From positions 1 to 8,675 of the forward strand of contig PAZI01000048.1 in NCBI GenBank assembly GCA_002715545.1: 8,675 bases of DNA, written 5' to 3'. The position numbers were made by a program, and so were the translations under genes. Every line of letters starts with the position of its first letter. The first letter of the stretch is position 1. This stretch comes from Methanobacteriota archaeon (GTDB lineage Archaea > Thermoplasmatota > Poseidoniia > Poseidoniales > SP79). Of the stretch, positions 5,440-8,675 are shown one piece after another. The notes under the pieces are model-generated. The model made no database searches and was not told the origin of the DNA. It saw only the letters and a list, made by a program, of their open reading frames with translations.

Positions 5440-8400
5440 ATGCAAGCGCGCTTGAGGGTCCAGTCACTCTCACGGCCGATTTTGCTTGCTCTCCTCTTCT
5501 TCGGACCGTCGATGCTCGTATTGACCACTGCTGCGTCCTCCCCCTCTTCGTCCCCGACGGATGGGAGGACTGCAGATCATGCTCCCATTGATGCTCCTGA
5601 ATGGCGGATTGGCGATCAGTGGGTGTACAGCAGCATCTTCGATGCGGCGGGTCTTGTCGAAGAGTTTGGTCTTCAGGACTCCCAGATGCGTACGTTGTAT
5701 GGTGATTCTTTCATGTGGATTGACGGTATCGATACAATGGACGTTGCTGGAGTTGAGACTCTTGTCTATGAACGTGCATATACTGCCTCATATGATAGCG
5801 GGGACAACGGTGCTCGACTACAAGGCATCAATGGTCGTCTCAAAGCAGATATGCAAGCAGAAGAGATTCTACGTGTCTCAGATTTAGCAGAAATTGAGAA
5901 CAAATTGACCGTTGACATAGAATTCTGTGGTTACAATCTGTGTGGCATTGGTTTCGCCGTTCGAGAGGTGCGCGTGATCATCACTTCGAATTATGACCCC
6001 GCCGTTGAAGGCTACGATTTTCCATTGAACATCGGTGAGCGGCATAACCTCACAGTGACGACCGAACAGCGCCTACAGATCGAGACCGATGCCGATGATC
6101 TTCAGGATATAGTCACAGATGAGACGACGATTGAGACCGAGAATCGCACCTTCCTCGTAGTCAATCAAGGTCCGTCCCCACCTCCATCCAGTACTGCTTA
6201 CACAGGTTGTGACAACGCGTATAATATCACTGAATTCAATGTCACAACACAGGACCCTGAATCATTCGAATGGTGGTGTCCAGAGGCGAAGAATATGGCT
6301 TGGAACTGGCAAGAGACATTCGGGCTACGTCTCGATTTCCGACTGAAAAGTTTCACACCATCTCAATCCACTGGCTCAGTCCCTACGGCTTCAGCGGGAC
6401 AACGAGATGGTGGTCTTGAAGTGACATTGGCCTATCCACGTTTCTCCCCTAACGGGATGCTGGATGTTACTGTCTCGGCAACTGAAAATGGTGGCTCACC
6501 ATTGGGTGGACTGAATCTTGAGGTGCGCCATGAGGAGTCAGGTCAAATCATCTCGTTGGTGACTGATGGAACTGGGTCGGCTACAACGACAATCACGACG
6601 ACAGCCAATTCAGATGATTCTTTGACGAGTTTCGACATGGGTTCGTTCGGTATTGTTGCGTGGGCATCTTCCCGCGAATGGATGTCTGTGGCGACGGTCA
6701 CAACTGTCGAAGGCCTCGTTGATCGCGACATCGGCCTGTGGGTCGAGGGCATCATTGGACATCGAATTCGTGATGGAGTTGAACAGAGTCTCAATGAGCT
6801 CGCGATTCCTTTTGCCGGCATTCCTGGCGATATCATTCGGCTTGAGGTTCCTGTGCGCAACCTCGGTTTGGTGACCAACGCGGGGGGGTCAATACTGAGC
6901 ACATTCTCCAATGGCACATATGATTCGGTCTCAATTCCGTCTCTACAGATTGAGATGACATATTTCGTTTCCCTCACCTTCACTCTACCTGAACCCAGTA
7001 GTGGTCAGCGCGAGGATTTTGGAATTGAGTTCCTTTTCTCACCGAGTGACCCCCAAGCTGACATGGTTGAAGAGAATAATTTTGCATTCACAAATATCAC
7101 GATTGGCCAGCTGCCCACCGCCAATGTAGGCGACCCTCCATCGGTGCAGACCTTTGAGAACATCACCATTCGGCCCATCGAATATGGCGATCCAGATGGT
7201 GGCTCGATACGTTGCTTCTGGCACGTGTTCTATCCAGAATATGGTGAAGTCCTCAACACGACCTTTGAGTCACCCAGCTGTGAGTTGGATTGGAATTGGA
7301 CAGACGATGGTGAGTGGGATGTTCGCTTCATCGCTATCGATGATGAGAAGGACAAGATCATCATTCCCCTCACAGTTGAGGTTCTCAATCGCCCGCCGAG
7401 TGGTGTTCTGCTTGCTAATCTCACTCAAGCTGTAGCCTTGAAAGGGGTTCGTATTGACCTGATAGATGTCATTGATCTCGACACATTGCCTGAACGAAAC
7501 CCAATCGTGAGTGCCGACTGGTCCATTGAGAAACCCGATGGCTCGAGTTTGAGTTGTCTTGATTCCAAGACCTATTCCTGTTCTTTCGTCCCCCCTGATG
7601 AAGGCATCCATCGAGTCTCGGCATCAATATCCGATGAGGATGGAGCGTTGACGGTCATCACGTTGGATATGGTGGTGGCAAACGCGGTTCCACGAAATGC
7701 AGTCATCGAGGTGTTCGCTAGTGATGGTAGTGCAATTGAACCAACTGAGGTAGGTTCGTGGCCGGTCGCCAAAGATCAGCAGATTCTCCTCAAAGGGTCG
7801 GCTTTGGATACATCAACTGATATTGACAACTTGCAGGTGCACTGGAAAATCATTGGTCCTGACGGAAACACGACGGTGCTTGTAGGTGCGAGCCGTGAGT
7901 GGAACCCCACTCTCTCTGGACTTTACGATGTGTTCTTGGAAGTGTCTGACGAGGAGGGTTCTGCCACCCGTATGGGAACGATTGATGTCTACAACAGTGC
8001 CCCACTCATTGATGTCCTGACTCCGTTCATCAGTGTCGCTGAGGGTACCTCTGAGATGTTGGAGGTGAATGTCTCGGACACGGCCACTGATGACGCGACT
8101 CTGACGATTTGCTGGGACTTCGACCTGACTCAAGATTCTGCAAATGACGCCGACCTACTTCCAACGAATGACTGTGATGTGGAAGGTCAGCGCGATCAAG
8201 ATGGCATCGTCCGTGTCTACTACACATCGAACATGAGTGGATACAGAAATGTCACAATCAGAGCGGTGGATGCGGATGGTGCGGAGACGATGGCTTCCAT
8301 TGAGATTTACGTTCGCAATAAGGCCCCTATTGTCAGTATCTCACCAGAGGTGGGGGTCGCCACAGTTGGTGAGATGCTCACCCTTGAGGCCGTCGTTTTC

Positions 8401-8675
8401 GATTCAGCTGATGACCTGCTTGGCATGAAGTACAAGTGGGATACTGACCCCCTCAAAGATTCGGACGGTAATGGAATTCCTGATGATGATTGGGATGAGA
8501 GCACGTCGGTCATCCGAATACAATCCAGCACCATCGGGCAGAGAACGATTCGCCTTGTTGTGGTCGATCCAGATGGTGCCTCTTCGTCTGTTGATTACAC
8601 CTATACTATCGAGGCAATCGAGCGTCAGGGCCTCGCTTCAATTGTGACCGGAGCCGATGGGGGGGTCAATCCTTC
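5440..8675 (+). CDS. Large secreted surface protein with Ig-like, CARDB and PKD-like modules (partial, at least 1078 aa)
   Basis: The frame is open from ATG 5440 to the window end, so the C terminus is missing. An N-terminal signal peptide is visible: basic residues at 4, 6 and 12, a hydrophobic core at about 13-30, and a likely cleavage site near Ala31-Ser33. A domain of unknown function begins at EWRIGDQWVY (54-63) and includes Cys163 and Cys168. A proline-rich stretch follows near 243-250. An Ig-like region (about 322-425) contains the typical TDGTGSA turn. A CARDB-like domain (about 455-556) ends in EENN (544-547). PKD-like modules then begin near residues 562, 650, 748, 852 and 960, the last four at N-x-(A/P/V)-P; several end in D-x-D/E-G motifs (ISDEDGA, VSDEEGS, AVDADGA, VVDPDGA). 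An Asp-rich loop DSDGNGIPDDD (1007-1017) resembles calcium-binding thrombospondin-3 or dockerin loops. I count 14 N-x-S/T sequons, consistent with archaeal N-glycosylation. GTG 5437 and GTG 5413 are alternative starts. The protein is likely a surface, adhesion or matrix protein; no catalytic domain is visible in this part. Confidence 0.88.
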   Translation, partial: MQARLRVQSLSRPILLALLFFGPSMLVLTTAASSPSSSPTDGRTADHAPIDAPEWRIGDQWVYSSIFDAAGLVEEFGLQDSQMRTLYGDSFMWIDGIDTMDVAGVETLVYERAYTASYDSGDNGARLQGINGRLKADMQAEEILRVSDLAEIENKLTVDIEFCGYNLCGIGFAVREVRVIITSNYDPAVEGYDFPLNIGERHNLTVTTEQRLQIETDADDLQDIVTDETTIETENRTFLVVNQGPSPPPSSTAYTGCDNAYNITEFNVTTQDPESFEWWCPEAKNMAWNWQETFGLRLDFRLKSFTPSQSTGSVPTASAGQRDGGLEVTLAYPRFSPNGMLDVTVSATENGGSPLGGLNLEVRHEESGQIISLVTDGTGSATTTITTTANSDDSLTSFDMGSFGIVAWASSREWMSVATVTTVEGLVDRDIGLWVEGIIGHRIRDGVEQSLNELAIPFAGIPGDIIRLEVPVRNLGLVTNAGGSILSTFSNGTYDSVSIPSLQIEMTYFVSLTFTLPEPSSGQREDFGIEFLFSPSDPQADMVEENNFAFTNITIGQLPTANVGDPPSVQTFENITIRPIEYGDPDGGSIRCFWHVFYPEYGEVLNTTFESPSCELDWNWTDDGEWDVRFIAIDDEKDKIIIPLTVEVLNRPPSGVLLANLTQAVALKGVRIDLIDVIDLDTLPERNPIVSADWSIEKPDGSSLSCLDSKTYSCSFVPPDEGIHRVSASISDEDGALTVITLDMVVANAVPRNAVIEVFASDGSAIEPTEVGSWPVAKDQQILLKGSALDTSTDIDNLQVHWKIIGPDGNTTVLVGASREWNPTLSGLYDVFLEVSDEEGSATRMGTIDVYNSAPLIDVLTPFISVAEGTSEMLEVNVSDTATDDATLTICWDFDLTQDSANDADLLPTNDCDVEGQRDQDGIVRVYYTSNMSGYRNVTIRAVDADGAETMASIEIYVRNKAPIVSISPEVGVATVGEMLTLEAVVFDSADDLLGMKYKWDTDPLKDSDGNGIPDDDWDESTSVIRIQSSTIGQRTIRLVVVDPDGASSSVDYTYTIEAIERQGLASIVTGADGGVNP

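Noticed and set aside
5561..5887. Plus-strand 108-residue frame near the start of the surface-protein gene
   Set aside because: It is an offset frame inside the long open frame from 5440, which has a signal peptide and recognisable domains.
6543..8534. Several minus-strand frames of 60-150 residues across the surface-protein gene
   Set aside because: The plus frame is uninterrupted with clear CARDB and PKD-like modules; the minus frames are low-complexity Ser/Thr/Arg-rich shadows.

Overview
The window looks like a chromosomal segment of a marine planktonic euryarchaeon, most likely Marine Group II (Candidatus Poseidoniales) or a close Thermoplasmatota relative. The domain call (Archaea) is strong. 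It rests on a two-repeat TATA-binding protein whose gene has a TTTATATA box about 26 bp before its ATG, an archaeal-style mevalonate kinase, a lipobox lipoprotein, and a very large secreted protein rich in N-glycosylation sequons with CARDB and PKD-like modules. The group-level call is an inference from this gene style. GC content is about half by eye. No tRNA, rRNA, CRISPR array, insertion sequence or phage gene was seen.

Left part (1-3372), all on the minus strand, reads right to left as a compact four-gene cluster: a FixC-type electron-transfer-flavoprotein:quinone oxidoreductase (3372-1795), its FixX-type ferredoxin-like partner (1783-1460), a surface-anchored homologue of animal DNase I (1429-272), and a short glutaredoxin (275-66). 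Gaps are 11 bp and 30 bp, followed by an ATGA stop/start overlap. Each of the three downstream genes has its own Shine-Dalgarno-like sequence, so the cluster is probably one operon. The glutaredoxin ends just after its cis-proline strand, and a 21/18-bp tandem repeat begins directly beyond its stop codon, so its 3' end looks frameshifted or rebuilt.

Middle part (3463-5376), plus strand: mevalonate kinase, divergent from the fixC gene, followed by TATA-binding protein with an apparently leaderless promoter. Both proteins carry family-atypical insertions: about 49 residues in the kinase, and about 25 plus about 50 acidic residues in the TBP.

Right part (5440 to the window end), plus strand: one uninterrupted open frame of 1078 codons that runs off the window. 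It encodes a secreted, probably glycosylated, multidomain surface protein with a signal peptide, an N-terminal domain, an Ig-like domain, a CARDB domain and at least five PKD-like modules of about 88-108 residues. The last module contains an Asp-rich calcium-binding-type loop.

Functionally the window mixes central housekeeping (isoprenoid lipid synthesis, basal transcription, electron transfer to the quinone pool) with cell-surface functions (extracellular DNA degradation and a large modular surface protein). Nothing here is a clearly new defence or mobile system. The most notable items are the archaeal DNase I, the enlarged TBP and the disrupted glutaredoxin end.
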